A stretch of 64,000 nt of DNA from Shewanella colwelliana ATCC 39565 (GTDB lineage Bacteria; Pseudomonadota; Gammaproteobacteria; Enterobacterales; Shewanellaceae), in NCBI RefSeq assembly GCF_000518705.1, contig NZ_JAEC01000012.1, positions 62,001 through 126,000 on the forward strand, written 5' to 3'. Position numbers and translations under genes: made by a program. The notes below the pieces were generated by a model. It did no database searches. It saw nothing but the letters and a program-made list of their open reading frames with translations, and was not told where the DNA came from. Shown here one piece after another: positions 1-8,974 of this stretch. Numbering within the stretch: the first letter of the stretch is position 1; every line of letters begins with the position of its first letter.

Positions 1-445
1 GGTGAGGAAAATGCGATTTACTTTAAGTTAGGAGCGGGATTTTAATGTGTACTACATATACCCATAAGTGGATTTGGAAAGTCACTACAGGAATCCCCCG
101 AAAAACCATGCTTAGATGAAATCTTTCCATAAGACTTGGGGTTGTCTACCATACGTTAGCTAAGCTCGATGATAAATTGTGAAAAAAATTAGCAGATAAG
201 TTCACAAAATCACAGGCTCTTTCCGGTCCTAGAGTGGGTTAGTAATAGATACTGTTTTTGTTGTAGTAAAAGGTCGAGCAAAAATTCTAGTTACTAAGAT
301 ACTTACGCAATACGTCAGCTTATGGTTATATTTTATGTCAGAGTATGGTTACGCATTTGGGTTAACGTATTGAAAAAATGATGTTTATGTCAACTGATGC
401 TTGAAGCGACACTTTGTTGCGCGCGATATTAGCGCGTTAAATTGT
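1..445. other. Non-coding left edge, no gene recognised
   Basis: I see no convincing open reading frame or RNA in this stretch. It lies beyond the 3' end of the leftward tRNA-Leu gene. The 3' ends of tRNA-Leu genes are common integration sites, but no integrase and no second copy of the tRNA 3' end is visible here. Confidence 0.5.
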
Positions 446-532
446 TGGTACAGATGGGGAGACTTGAACTCCCACGCCCTTGCGGGCACTAGCACCTGAA
501 GCTAGCGTGTCTACCAATTCCACCACATCTGC
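446..532 (-). tRNA. tRNA-Leu, anticodon CAG
   Basis: On the minus strand this is an 87-nt class II tRNA with CCA encoded. The acceptor arms GCAGATG and CATCTGT pair, including a terminal G-U. The anticodon loop TTCAGGT gives CAG, which reads CUG codons. A long variable arm (TGCCCGCAAGGGCG) and a T arm with GTTCAAGTC are present. The sequence closely resembles Escherichia coli leucine tRNA(CAG). Confidence 0.95.
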
Positions 533-654
533 AAGGCATGATTTTCGATTAAACTTTGAGACGTTCAATCACCTAGTCTTTTGATATTACTGCTGTACTT
601 TACACACTGTCAATCGCTGTAAGCGGGTAATTCACTAGGGTGTGATTCAGTCCA

Positions 655-1998
655 CTATGGTGAAGGGTGGTCAGTTATCGATAGCGGTAAGGTGATGACA
701 AATGTTAGCCCTTTTGGACTGTCTGGAATGGTTATAGTGCCCCCTAGGCTCGTTACTATGTTATAGACAATATGCATCCCTAGGCCGCTGCCACCTTCAC
801 CGCGGCGAGTGGTGAAGAAGGGCTCAAAAATATGATGCTTAATCTCATCTGTGATGCCAATACCATCATCGGCTACCGTGATCACCGCTTGGTCATCCTC
901 TTGTTCGGCATTAACCATTATTTGCCCGCCTTGCTCATCGGGAAAAGCATGGGTGAGGCTATTCATTATTAGATTAGAGAGTAATTGCGCCAATTTACCT
1001 GCGGGAAGGTACATGATGATTTTATCGGAGGCGGTGAGTGTATAGCTCACTTTAGCTCTGCGCAGCGCTGCAGCATGGGCAATGAAAATGCTATTGATGT
1101 ATTCACCTAGCTCGATTTTAGATTGGTGCAAATTACTCTGATCCACTGCAAGTTGTTTAAAGCTACTGATTAAACTGGCAGCGCGCTGTAAATTGCTATC
1201 AATGAGCTTAGCCCCTTGATTCACCAAGTCGATAAGTTCTTGCAACTCCTCTATGGTGACCTCTTCACTATTAAGGCGTTTATCTAGGGTATTGGAGAAC
1301 TCGATCAGGCTAGATGCACCTGTCACTGCCACGCCAATGGGTGTGTTGATCTCATGGGCAATACCAGCAACCAATGAGCCTAGTGCGGCCATTTTTTCTT
1401 GCTCTAGCAGCTTTTTTTGCGCAGCTTTGAGGGTTTGGGTACGCTGCTCCACTAGGCTTTCTAGTTGCGCTTCACGGTCTTGATGTTGTAATTCGGCGGC
1501 ACATCGGGCAGCAAATATCGACAGTAACGAAAGTCCTAAAAGGCGTTTATTCTGGTCGATAGGCTTTTTGTCCAGTGCAACCAGTATACCCAAGGTTTTA
1601 CCTTGGGTATCAATCATCGACATGCCAATATAGCTTTCAGCTGCCATGTCGACTAACAGTTGGTCTTGGGGGTATAGGGTGCATATTCCACTGGCATGAA
1701 AGCACATGTTTTGCGATGAAACATTGCTGCAAGGGGTGTCATCGAGCGGGTATGTTATGTTGTCCATAAAATCATCACCGGCCCAAATGGCCAAGGTTTG
1801 ATTATGCTCTTTCATGTTTTCATCGACCACGATACGTCCGGCAATCACATAATAGACATCTAGCGTTTTGGCGAGATCTCGCACGAGCACACGAAAAAAC
1901 TGATCACCGGTTTCCCGTGAGGTGTTTTCTGTAATTTGGCGTAATGCAGCTTCGGCTAACGTCCGACCTTCATTTTCATCAAACAGCTTTTTTTCCAT
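655..1998 (-). CDS. GAF-domain sensor histidine kinase
   Basis: A 447-residue cytoplasmic histidine kinase that probably phosphorylates the regulator encoded just upstream. Residues about 20-170 look like a GAF-type sensory domain. A coiled coil (about 175-205) leads into an H-box with GIAHEINTP, placing the phospho-acceptor at His215. The ATPase domain shows an N-box (NLIMNSLTHAF), a G1 box (DDGIGI), an F-box (FEPFFTT) and a G2 box (GSGLGMHI). There is no transmembrane segment, so the signal is probably intracellular. It lies 45 bases after the HD-GYP gene on the same strand, so the two are probably one operon. The ligand is unknown. Confidence 0.9.
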   Translation of the reverse strand: MEKKLFDENEGRTLAEAALRQITENTSRETGDQFFRVLVRDLAKTLDVYYVIAGRIVVDENMKEHNQTLAIWAGDDFMDNITYPLDDTPCSNVSSQNMCFHASGICTLYPQDQLLVDMAAESYIGMSMIDTQGKTLGILVALDKKPIDQNKRLLGLSLLSIFAARCAAELQHQDREAQLESLVEQRTQTLKAAQKKLLEQEKMAALGSLVAGIAHEINTPIGVAVTGASSLIEFSNTLDKRLNSEEVTIEELQELIDLVNQGAKLIDSNLQRAASLISSFKQLAVDQSNLHQSKIELGEYINSIFIAHAAALRRAKVSYTLTASDKIIMYLPAGKLAQLLSNLIMNSLTHAFPDEQGGQIMVNAEQEDDQAVITVADDGIGITDEIKHHIFEPFFTTRRGEGGSGLGMHIVYNIVTSLGGTITIPDSPKGLTFVITLPLSITDHPSP

Positions 1999-2043
1999 TT
2001 AGTTCGCCTGCTCAAGTCTCTTTTGTTATTGGCTTCGCTTAGC

Positions 2044-3597
2044 TTAGGGAGCGCCTGGTGCGTCGGGATAGCGTTGGTATATGTCGTCGAGTTTATCCAA
2101 ATTGGCAAACAGTACGTCGATGAGTGCAGGGTCAAAGTGGATACCACGTTGTGATTTGACATAGTCTAGCGCAGCAGCGAGCGGCCAAGACTCTTTATAG
2201 CAACGTTTGCTGACTAGGGCATCGACCACGTCGGCAAGCGCAGATATCCTGCCTGCCATATCGATATTTTCGCCTGACAAACCTTGTGGATAACCACTAC
2301 CGTCCCACTTTTCATGGTGTTGATGGGCGATGACCGCTGCCAGTTGTAAAATGCGTTTGTCTGAGCTGGCGAGGAGTTCGTAACCTAAAAAAGCATGCTG
2401 CTTCATGATCTCCCACTCTTCGGGTTCAAACTTACCGGGTTTATTAAGGATATCGTCTGGAATGCCGATTTTGCCGATATCATGCAGAGGGGCTGCTTGC
2501 AAAAGATCGTTGATATAGCGCTCGGGCAGTGCAAGACCCCGTCCCAGTAATGCCGCGATTTCACCAACGCGTTTAACGTGGGCACCCGTCTCTTTTGAAC
2601 GTTTTTCAACAGCTTCACCAAGAATGTAGATGGTCGACTTTTGGGTTTCTTCTATCTCATCACGCAGTAATAGGCTCTCATAGGTAATGGCGACATTGGC
2701 TGTGAAGATCTCCAGCAGCTCACGACCCTCTGGTTCAAGTTTATTGTCGAAAGAGAGGTAAACAACGGTTTCGCTGCCCACTTTACTGCGGTAATAACAG
2801 GTCACAGAAAAGTCATTAAAGTGATGTTGTTTCTCCTCTAAGGCTTTATTTATCGCACCCTTAACTTGGGAGGGAAGGGTATCAATGTTGCTGTCGATAT
2901 GGAGTTTAGAGTAGGCATCGGTCGCCGCTAAAATTTTAAGATGGCCTTCATTTGAGCTTGCGGTATAGCTTTCAGATAGGCTGGCACATAGGCCATCGCC
3001 ATTAAAATTAAGCAGATCATTGAGCTGGTCGAGTACTGCCGAAGCAAACTCTCTTAGGTTTTGCACATCATAAACTGACGAGATCGCACTGATGGCGCGC
3101 CTCAGTGCCTGCCTAGCGCGTTCAAGTTTAATAATATCGCGGTAGCCCCGCAATCCCCCATAGAAGACGGTCACAAGCTTAGCGTGGGTGAGTTCTGTTT
3201 TCTCTTTGTAATCATTGATATCAAAGTCGCGAATGACTTTCTCTTCAGGTGCTTGGCCTGGTTGCCCCGTGCGCAGGACAATACGGATATTAAGGTTTCC
3301 TAGCTCTTCCCGTATCCAGCGGGTTAATTGCAAGCCTGCGTCGTTGCTCTCCATCACGACATCTAGCAGCGTCATGGCGATATCAGGGTTGGCTTGTAGG
3401 ATCTGTTTGGCATCTTCGGCGTTATAGGCTGAGATAAATTCAATATTGCGGCCGCTGAACTCAAACCCTCGCATCACTAGTTTAGTGACCTGGTGAACGG
3501 CAGCATCATCATCAACGATCAGCACTTGCCAAGGGGGCAAGGTGTTTGGTGTTGCTTGTGGTTTAGGTTTACTGCTGAATTTAAGTGATGTAGCCAA
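2044..3597 (-). CDS. Response regulator with DUF3369 and HD-GYP domains
   Basis: A predicted cyclic-di-GMP phosphodiesterase controlled by phosphorylation. The receiver domain (about 23-150) has the acidic pocket DDD and phospho-acceptor Asp79 in TLLDV. A middle GAF-like DUF3369 region (about 165-315) precedes an HD-GYP domain (about 325-500). The domain carries the HD pair at 372-373 (HDIGKIGIPD) and the diagnostic HHEKWDGSGYP at 427-437, so catalysis looks intact. It is first in a leftward operon with the downstream histidine kinase, the probable phosphate donor. Confidence 0.92.
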   Translation of the reverse strand: MATSLKFSSKPKPQATPNTLPPWQVLIVDDDAAVHQVTKLVMRGFEFSGRNIEFISAYNAEDAKQILQANPDIAMTLLDVVMESNDAGLQLTRWIREELGNLNIRIVLRTGQPGQAPEEKVIRDFDINDYKEKTELTHAKLVTVFYGGLRGYRDIIKLERARQALRRAISAISSVYDVQNLREFASAVLDQLNDLLNFNGDGLCASLSESYTASSNEGHLKILAATDAYSKLHIDSNIDTLPSQVKGAINKALEEKQHHFNDFSVTCYYRSKVGSETVVYLSFDNKLEPEGRELLEIFTANVAITYESLLLRDEIEETQKSTIYILGEAVEKRSKETGAHVKRVGEIAALLGRGLALPERYINDLLQAAPLHDIGKIGIPDDILNKPGKFEPEEWEIMKQHAFLGYELLASSDKRILQLAAVIAHQHHEKWDGSGYPQGLSGENIDMAGRISALADVVDALVSKRCYKESWPLAAALDYVKSQRGIHFDPALIDVLFANLDKLDDIYQRYPDAPGAP

Positions 3598-3834
3598 AGA
3601 GTCTACTCCGATAGCATATAGAATATTAGTGAAGCGTTGTCATCTGCTTAAAAGTATAGACATTATCTTTAACTATGCAGTGTTAACTTTGATTGATATT
3701 TTCGGCTGTGCTTTTGTCAATTAACCCAGTGACTTTCGCTTGCGATCATTCGCTACCATAGTAGTATCTTGGGCTACCAGCCAACATATGCATGAGTTGG
3801 TTATTAAGTGGAGCCGCCGATCAGTGAGGATAAG

Positions 3835-4647
3835 TTGAATAAATGGATATTATTGGGGTTACTTTTTTGCCCTACCGCATTACTCGCTCAACCAGCTAGT
3901 CGTATTATTGCACTCTCGCCCCATGCGGTAGAAATGCTGTATGCCATTGGCGCTGGGGAGTCGATTGTAGCGACCACGGATCACGCCGATTACCCAGAAG
4001 AAGCTCAGTTTATTGAACGTGTTGGTGGATACTATGGTATCCAAATAGAGAAGGTGGTGGTGCTTAACCCCGACCTTATTGTGGTGTGGGGGAGTGGCAA
4101 TAAACAGGAAGATATAGACAGGCTAAAAAGCTTGGGCTTTCCTCTGTTTAATAGCGACCCTAACTCATTAGAAGCCGTCGCCGACGAACTGCAACAGTTG
4201 GGGGCGTTGACGGGGCATGAGCTGAAGGCTAAACAGGTAGCCTTTGACTATCTCACTTCGCTACAGCAAGTGCGTCAAGCCAATGCGAGTAAAGCGCCGA
4301 TAAAAGTGTTTTATCAGCTCTGGTCGACGCCATTGATGACGGTGGCACAAGGAAGTTGGATACAGCAGATCATCGATGTGTGCCATGGTGATAATGTATT
4401 TAATGATGCTGAAAATGCCTATCCGCAAGTGAGCTTAGAAGCGGTACTGCTAAAGCAGCCTATGGTCATCTTACAAAGCCAAGATGAAGGCAATATCAAG
4501 GGTATCGATTGGTCAACTTGGCAAGAGATCCCGGCAGTTAAACAGCAACATATTTATCAACTTGATGCCGATCTCTTGCATCGCGCGGCACCACGAGCCA
4601 TTTTAGGGGTCGAGGCGCTTTGCCAAGCATTAGATAAAGCGCGCTAG
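3835..4647 (+). CDS. btuF: BtuF-like vitamin B12 substrate-binding protein
   Basis: A periplasmic cobalamin-binding component of an ABC importer, about 270 residues. It begins with a signal peptide ending near ALLAQPA and continues with the BtuF-type segments RIIALSPHAVEMLYAIGAG and NPDLIVVWGSGN. I place the start at the TTG at 3835, which has GAGGA a few bases upstream. The longer GTG frame at 3808 has no ribosome-binding site and would put charged residues ahead of the signal peptide. Neither the permease nor the ATPase (BtuCD) is adjacent, and no cobalamin riboswitch was recognised upstream. Another metal-chelate ligand cannot be excluded. Confidence 0.85.
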   Translation: MNKWILLGLLFCPTALLAQPASRIIALSPHAVEMLYAIGAGESIVATTDHADYPEEAQFIERVGGYYGIQIEKVVVLNPDLIVVWGSGNKQEDIDRLKSLGFPLFNSDPNSLEAVADELQQLGALTGHELKAKQVAFDYLTSLQQVRQANASKAPIKVFYQLWSTPLMTVAQGSWIQQIIDVCHGDNVFNDAENAYPQVSLEAVLLKQPMVILQSQDEGNIKGIDWSTWQEIPAVKQQHIYQLDADLLHRAAPRAILGVEALCQALDKAR

Positions 4648-4692
4648 CTTCCGCTCGTATTTATACGTTTATTGACCACAAGGAGTCTGTAC

Positions 4693-5076
4693 ATGACGAT
4701 TTTGTTGAGCTGTTTACTGTTTGCCGCCTTATTACCCTACTTGGCTAAAGGGCCTGTCGCGGTAGCGATGGCAAAGCTTGGTGGCTACGACAACGACCAT
4801 CCTCGCTCGCAACAAGCTAAATTGACTGGTTTTGGCGCTCGTGCATTAGCTGGTCATCAAAATGCCTTTGAGTCTTTGCTGATTTTTGGGTTGGCTGCGG
4901 TAACGGTAATGGCTTTGGGTAAAGTTGATCGTACGGTTGAAATTTTTGCACTAATCCATGTTGGCGCACGTGTGGTTTACCATGTTCTCTACCTTATCGA
5001 TAAGAGCACATTGCGCTCTTTATCTTGGTTTGTGGGCTTCTTTTCCGCAATAGGGATTTTTATCCAAGCTTTCTAA
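4693..5076 (+). CDS. MAPEG-family membrane protein
   Basis: A protein of about 127 residues with four likely membrane helices. The segment GARALAGHQNAFESLLIFG resembles the conserved helix of MAPEG proteins (membrane-associated proteins in eicosanoid and glutathione metabolism, including bacterial YecN-like members). The chosen ATG has AAGGAG 8 bases upstream; an in-frame TTG at 4672 lacks such a site. It lies 45 bases after btuF and may be cotranscribed with it. Bacterial members are mostly of unknown substrate, so no reaction is assigned. Confidence 0.8.
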   Translation: MTILLSCLLFAALLPYLAKGPVAVAMAKLGGYDNDHPRSQQAKLTGFGARALAGHQNAFESLLIFGLAAVTVMALGKVDRTVEIFALIHVGARVVYHVLYLIDKSTLRSLSWFVGFFSAIGIFIQAF

Positions 5077-5089
5077 ATCTGCTCTTGCG

Positions 5090-5118
5090 CCGAGTTTCAA
5101 CGTTAAGTTGAAACTCGG
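5090..5118 (+). terminator. 12-bp perfect hairpin after the MAPEG gene
   Basis: Arms CCGAGTTTCAAC and GTTGAAACTCGG surround a 5-base loop, 13 bases after the stop codon. There is no run of T after it, so it is a weak candidate for intrinsic termination and could instead protect the mRNA 3' end. Confidence 0.55.
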
Positions 5119-5152
5119 TCGACTTCCTATCTTGTCGTACATTTCTTTATTT

Positions 5153-5200
5153 GCGGACACTATATTGATAAGCGGACACACTCTGAGTGTCCGCGGACAC
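5153..5200 (+). promoter_or_regulatory. Repeated GCGGACAC sites, likely upstream activator sites
   Basis: GCGGACAC occurs at 5153-5160 and 5172-5179, and within the perfect 14-base palindrome GTGTCCGCGGACAC at 5187-5200. A related inverted repeat, GTCCG-N4-CGGAC, lies at 5305-5318. The palindrome is about 65-80 bases ahead of a -24/-12 promoter, where NtrC-type activators usually bind. The inferred binder is the regulator encoded at 10286-11719. Confidence 0.7.
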
Positions 5201-5263
5201 TTATAGCGCAGGTGGCTCGGACAGTATTGTTGTAACTCATTGTTAATTGGTCGTTATAAAAGT

Positions 5264-5279
5264 TGGCATGGCAATTGTA
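5264..5279 (+). promoter_or_regulatory. Probable sigma-54 promoter of the exporter operon
   Basis: TGGCATGGCAATTGTA matches the sigma-54 consensus TGGCAC-N5-TTGC(A/T) with the required GG-N10-G(C/T) spacing. The -24 GG is at 5265-5266 and the -12 element at 5277-5278, where the usual GC is GT. It lies about 60 bases ahead of the adaptor gene. The operon's own NtrC-type regulator has an intact GAFTGA loop, consistent with sigma-54 control. Confidence 0.75.
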
Positions 5280-5335
5280 GTCCTAATGGTCAGAAGAAGA
5301 TTCAGTCCGGCAACGGACACTGTTAGGGATGCACC

Positions 5336-6598
5336 ATGATTAAAGATACCAGTGGACAAGATCAGCACATTGCGCCGAGCTTAGCGCGCCGCCTTAAATG
5401 GCCTGTCACTTTGGGTTGCACAATATTGTTACTGTCTGGCTTAGTGTGGGCCAGTGTCAGTGGCAGTAGCGTGAGCCAATCCATCGATCGCAGTGAGCTG
5501 CGTTTTGCCACTTTAGTGCGCGGTACCTTAGTTCGTGATGTGGCTACCACAGGTAAGATTGTTGCCGCCAACGCCCCGATTCTTTACAGCCCAGAAAAAG
5601 GCACTGTCACTTTGATTGCTAACCCCGGCGATCGTGTTGAGAAGGGGCAGGTGGTTGCGACGATTGAGAGCCATAGCTTAACCAATAGCCTTAAGCAACA
5701 AGAGTCGCTGCTCGATAGCATGAGAAGCTCTTTAGCTCGCGCCAAACTCGATGCTCGCCGCAGCCAATTAAAGGCCAATCAAACGCTGGATATGGCCAAG
5801 GTCGATTTAGAAGCGGCCGATAGAGAGAGTCGCCGTGGCGACCAACTGATCGAAACCAGTCTCATCTCCAAGATAGATTATGAAAAAGGTAAGGATGAAC
5901 TTCATAAGGCCAAGTTGTTGTTTGCCCATGCTCAGCAAGAGGTCGCTTTGATGAAAGATACCTTGACCTTTGAGCTGAAAAACAAGGCTGCTGAAGTTAA
6001 TCGTCAGGGGCTAGTTGTGGCTGAGTTACAGCGTCAAGTGACTGCATTGAACATTACCGCACCCGTTGGCGGCATCATAGGAAACTGGCTTACAGAGCAA
6101 AAAGCCCGTATTGCCCAGAGTCAACCTATCTTGACTGTTGTGGATCTTAGCGCTTTCGAGGCTGAGCTTGCTGTACCTGAAACCTACGCCGATGAACTGG
6201 GGCTTGGTATGGATGTTGAGCTAAATTTTGGTGGCGTCATGGTAATGGGGCAACTGTCATCTATCTCGCCAGAGGTGCGTAATCGAGAGGTGGCGACTCG
6301 CGTCCGCTTTGCACAAGATTCGGCGCTGCATCTACGTCAGAATCAGCGACTCTCGGCGCGAGTGCTATTAGAAAATTGTCCCGATGTGTTGATGGTCAAA
6401 CGTGGCGCATTTATCAACAGCGGCGGTGGTCGCTTGGTGTACCGCTTACAAGATGATATTGCCCAGCGTACAGCCATCGCGCTAGGGGCTCGAAGCATGA
6501 GTCATATTGAGGTGTTAGAAGGCGGCGAAGCGGGCGATGAGTGGGTGATCTCCAGTATCGAATTGTTTAAAAACGCCGAGCAAGTGCTAGTTCGTTAA
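5336..6598 (+). CDS. HlyD/MacA-type membrane fusion protein
   Basis: The periplasmic adaptor of a tripartite or MacAB-like exporter, 420 residues. One N-terminal membrane helix (about 24-45) anchors it in the inner membrane. A biotinyl-lipoyl half-motif around GTVTLIANPGDRVEKGQVVATIES is followed by a long coiled coil (about 110-225) and the second lipoyl half (TAPVGGIIGNWL). Beta-barrel and membrane-proximal domains follow. It is the first gene behind the sigma-54 promoter, and 11 bases separate it from the next gene. No outer-membrane TolC-type factor is encoded nearby, so a housekeeping one may be used. Confidence 0.88.
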   Translation: MIKDTSGQDQHIAPSLARRLKWPVTLGCTILLLSGLVWASVSGSSVSQSIDRSELRFATLVRGTLVRDVATTGKIVAANAPILYSPEKGTVTLIANPGDRVEKGQVVATIESHSLTNSLKQQESLLDSMRSSLARAKLDARRSQLKANQTLDMAKVDLEAADRESRRGDQLIETSLISKIDYEKGKDELHKAKLLFAHAQQEVALMKDTLTFELKNKAAEVNRQGLVVAELQRQVTALNITAPVGGIIGNWLTEQKARIAQSQPILTVVDLSAFEAELAVPETYADELGLGMDVELNFGGVMVMGQLSSISPEVRNREVATRVRFAQDSALHLRQNQRLSARVLLENCPDVLMVKRGAFINSGGGRLVYRLQDDIAQRTAIALGARSMSHIEVLEGGEAGDEWVISSIELFKNAEQVLVR

Positions 6599-6609
6599 GG
6601 AGTGCAGAT

Positions 6610-6879
6610 ATGAAAGCGATTTACCGACCAGTTAGCCAACAGCGCGTTATCGCCGCCTTAGCGTTATTACTGCTATTAGTGGCAACGCAAACTTATACCC
6701 AAGATGCCGCTGATTGGTTTCTACTTGGACTTAATATTATGGAAGCGTCAGGTTTTTACGCTGCGGCGGAACCGATACCGCCTTTGCTTGATGTGGCGAA
6801 AGTTGGAGGCTCTCTTATGCAGTTTCTGCAAGCTCTGATTGAGCTATTGCATCACCTCTTAACGATGCTACTGAACTGA
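6610..6879 (+). CDS. Small secreted or membrane protein of unknown function
   Basis: An 89-residue protein that I do not recognise. A basic N-terminus is followed by a hydrophobic run (about 13-27, ALALLLLLVATQT), which could be a signal peptide or anchor. The rest is mildly amphipathic with a leucine-rich C-terminus (MQFLQALIELLHHLLTMLL). It starts at an ATG preceded by AAGGAG, 11 bases after the adaptor gene and 40 bases before the ATPase gene, so it is translated within the exporter operon. It could be an accessory subunit of the pump, a sensor partner or an exported peptide; the sequence does not decide between these. Confidence 0.7.
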   Translation: MKAIYRPVSQQRVIAALALLLLLVATQTYTQDAADWFLLGLNIMEASGFYAAAEPIPPLLDVAKVGGSLMQFLQALIELLHHLLTMLLN

Positions 6880-6919
6880 TTCACCGAATAACGCAAAAAA
6901 TAATGAAGGAACAATAACT

Positions 6920-7642
6920 ATGTTAACCATGAAAAATATCAGCAAGGTATTCAAAACGGATTTAGTCGAAACCCATGCGTTACGTGACTTTAACCTTGAA
7001 GTGAATGAGGGCGAGTTTGTCGCCGTGACAGGGCCTTCAGGGTCAGGGAAAACCACCTTCTTAAATATCGCGGGTTTACTCGAAGGTTTTACCCATGGCG
7101 ACTATTTCCTCGATGGCGTGAATATTTCAAATCTCAGTGACAATAAAGCGGCAGCCATACGTAATGAGAAAATAGGCTTTATCTTCCAAGGGTTTAACTT
7201 AATTCCAGACCTTAACCTTGCCGAGAACGTAGAAGTGCCTCTGCGTTACCGTGGTTTTAGTGCCAAGGAGCGACAACGTCGTGTGCAAGAGGCTCTTGAT
7301 AAGGTAGGGCTTGGAGCACGAATGAAGCATCTGCCCTCCCAGCTATCTGGTGGTCAGCAGCAGCGTGTGGCGATTGCCCGCGCCTTGGCTGGCGAACCAA
7401 GGTTTCTCCTCGCCGATGAGCCAACAGGTAACTTGGACAGTCTGATGGCTCGTCAGGTGATGGAGCTTTTAGAGGAGATCAATAAAGCAGGTACCACGAT
7501 TATCATGGTGACCCATGATCCGGAACTTGCTCGCCGCGCCCAGCGCAATATTCAGATTGTCGATGGTCAAGTTTGTGACTTCACTCTCTATCAAGGCGGA
7601 CAGGCACATGTGGCACAAACCGAACAGAAAGTGGCCAGCTAA
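6920..7642 (+). CDS. ABC transporter ATPase, MacB/LolD type
   Basis: The 240-residue nucleotide-binding subunit of the exporter. It shows Walker A GPSGSGKTT, a Q-loop (GFIFQGFNLIP), the signature LSGGQQQRVAIARALA, Walker B with LLADEPTGNLDS and the H-loop VTHDPELA. Spacing and sequence fit the MacB, LolD and FtsE branch, whose members work with FtsX-fold permeases. Here ATPase and permeases are separate polypeptides, unlike MacB itself, where they are fused. An energy-coupled mechanotransmission role is inferred from the family. Confidence 0.93.
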   Translation: MLTMKNISKVFKTDLVETHALRDFNLEVNEGEFVAVTGPSGSGKTTFLNIAGLLEGFTHGDYFLDGVNISNLSDNKAAAIRNEKIGFIFQGFNLIPDLNLAENVEVPLRYRGFSAKERQRRVQEALDKVGLGARMKHLPSQLSGGQQQRVAIARALAGEPRFLLADEPTGNLDSLMARQVMELLEEINKAGTTIIMVTHDPELARRAQRNIQIVDGQVCDFTLYQGGQAHVAQTEQKVAS

Positions 7643-7653
7643 GGAGAGTAAGC

Positions 7654-8964
7654 ATGTTTTTATATTACGTTGATCTAGCGTGGCGCAGCATTAAGAAGAC
7701 GCCAGTGCTATCACTCTTGATGGTACTGGCGATCTCAATCGGCATTGGCATCACTATTACGACGCTTAACGTCTACAGCATGATGTCGTTTAATCCCGCT
7801 GGGGAGCGAAGTGATAGGCTTAATGCCATTCAGCTTTGGAGCCAGGGCGTGAACTCTTGGGATGAATATCACTCCCTTGTGACCTATCAAGATGTGATGA
7901 ACCTACGTCAGTCAGGTATACCTAAAGCGCAAGCGGCGATGTTTCGCACTGGTGCGGCAGTACAAACCGATGATCCCGAATTTGTCCCAATTCTTCGAGG
8001 CATAAGGGTCACCGACAGTGGATTCTTCTCCTTGTTTTCGGTGCCGTTTTTATATGGTGGTGCTTGGGATAAATCTGTCGATAGCGATCCACAATACCAA
8101 TTGGTTATTGGCGAGAAGCTTAACCAGAGCTTATTTGGTGGTGAAAATAGCGTAGGTAAGACGGTTTATCTTAATCGTAAACCTTATCACGTTGTGGGGG
8201 TGATTAAAGAGTGGAATCCTCAACCTAAATATTATGATCCATTAAACGGTGCATTTAACTCGGCAGAGCAGCTATTTGTTCCGTTTTCACTTACACCTAT
8301 TGAAGAGTTTGATGTATGGGGGAACTCATCGGGTTGGAAGTTTGAACCTATGACGGGCTATCAGTCTCGCTTGAACTCTGAAAAGGTGTGGCTGGAATTT
8401 TGGGTCGATTTACCTAGCGAAGAGTCTCGCTCGGCTTATCGAAGCTTTTTGAGTCACTATGTTGAGCAGCAAAAACAACTAAATCGTTTTACGGATGATA
8501 AAGCCGCTGCAGATTCGGTGCAGCTATCTAATGTTGCAGAGTGGCTAGAGATGAATAATGTTGTGCCTGAAGACAATAAAATTTTGGTCGGTCTGAGTGC
8601 ACTGTTTCTGTGTGTGTGTCTGGTCAACATTTTAGGGTTGATGTTAACTAAGTTTCTTAAGCGCGCACCTGAAGTCGGCGTTAGGCGTGCCATTGGTGCC
8701 AGTCGCGGACAAATTTTTGCGCAATATATGGTTGAAGTGGGCGTGATTGGATTATTTGGGGGCTTACTGGGTTTACTTTGGGCTTGGCTTGCGCTCTACA
8801 GCTTGTCAGCAAAATTTGATGTAGCCGATGGCCTGACAAATTTATCGATGAGTATGTGGGTTATTACGCCTAGTATCGCCGTCGGTACTGCGCTGTTGGC
8901 GGGACTATACCCAGCGTGGGTGGTGTGCCGCACTAAACCTAGTGTTTACTTAAAAAGCCAATAA
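7654..8964 (+). CDS. FtsX/MacB-fold ABC permease, first subunit
   Basis: A 436-residue permease with one N-terminal membrane helix (about 17-40), a large periplasmic MacB-core-like domain (about 45-305) and three C-terminal helices. The conserved segment APEVGVRRAIGASRGQIFAQY ahead of the second C-terminal helix is typical of the FtsX family. It starts 11 bases after the ATPase gene with a GGAG site. It probably forms a heterodimer with the product of the next gene. Confidence 0.9.
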   Translation: MFLYYVDLAWRSIKKTPVLSLLMVLAISIGIGITITTLNVYSMMSFNPAGERSDRLNAIQLWSQGVNSWDEYHSLVTYQDVMNLRQSGIPKAQAAMFRTGAAVQTDDPEFVPILRGIRVTDSGFFSLFSVPFLYGGAWDKSVDSDPQYQLVIGEKLNQSLFGGENSVGKTVYLNRKPYHVVGVIKEWNPQPKYYDPLNGAFNSAEQLFVPFSLTPIEEFDVWGNSSGWKFEPMTGYQSRLNSEKVWLEFWVDLPSEESRSAYRSFLSHYVEQQKQLNRFTDDKAAADSVQLSNVAEWLEMNNVVPEDNKILVGLSALFLCVCLVNILGLMLTKFLKRAPEVGVRRAIGASRGQIFAQYMVEVGVIGLFGGLLGLLWAWLALYSLSAKFDVADGLTNLSMSMWVITPSIAVGTALLAGLYPAWVVCRTKPSVYLKSQ

Positions 8965-8974
8965 GGGACTTACT

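Noticed and set aside
1..532. Genomic island attached at tRNA-Leu
   Set aside because: No integrase gene and no duplicated tRNA 3' end is visible within the window, so the idea cannot be supported.
3598..3834. Cobalamin riboswitch before btuF
   Set aside because: The 237-base gap lacks the conserved B12-box (GCCACTG-like) and the multi-stem core.
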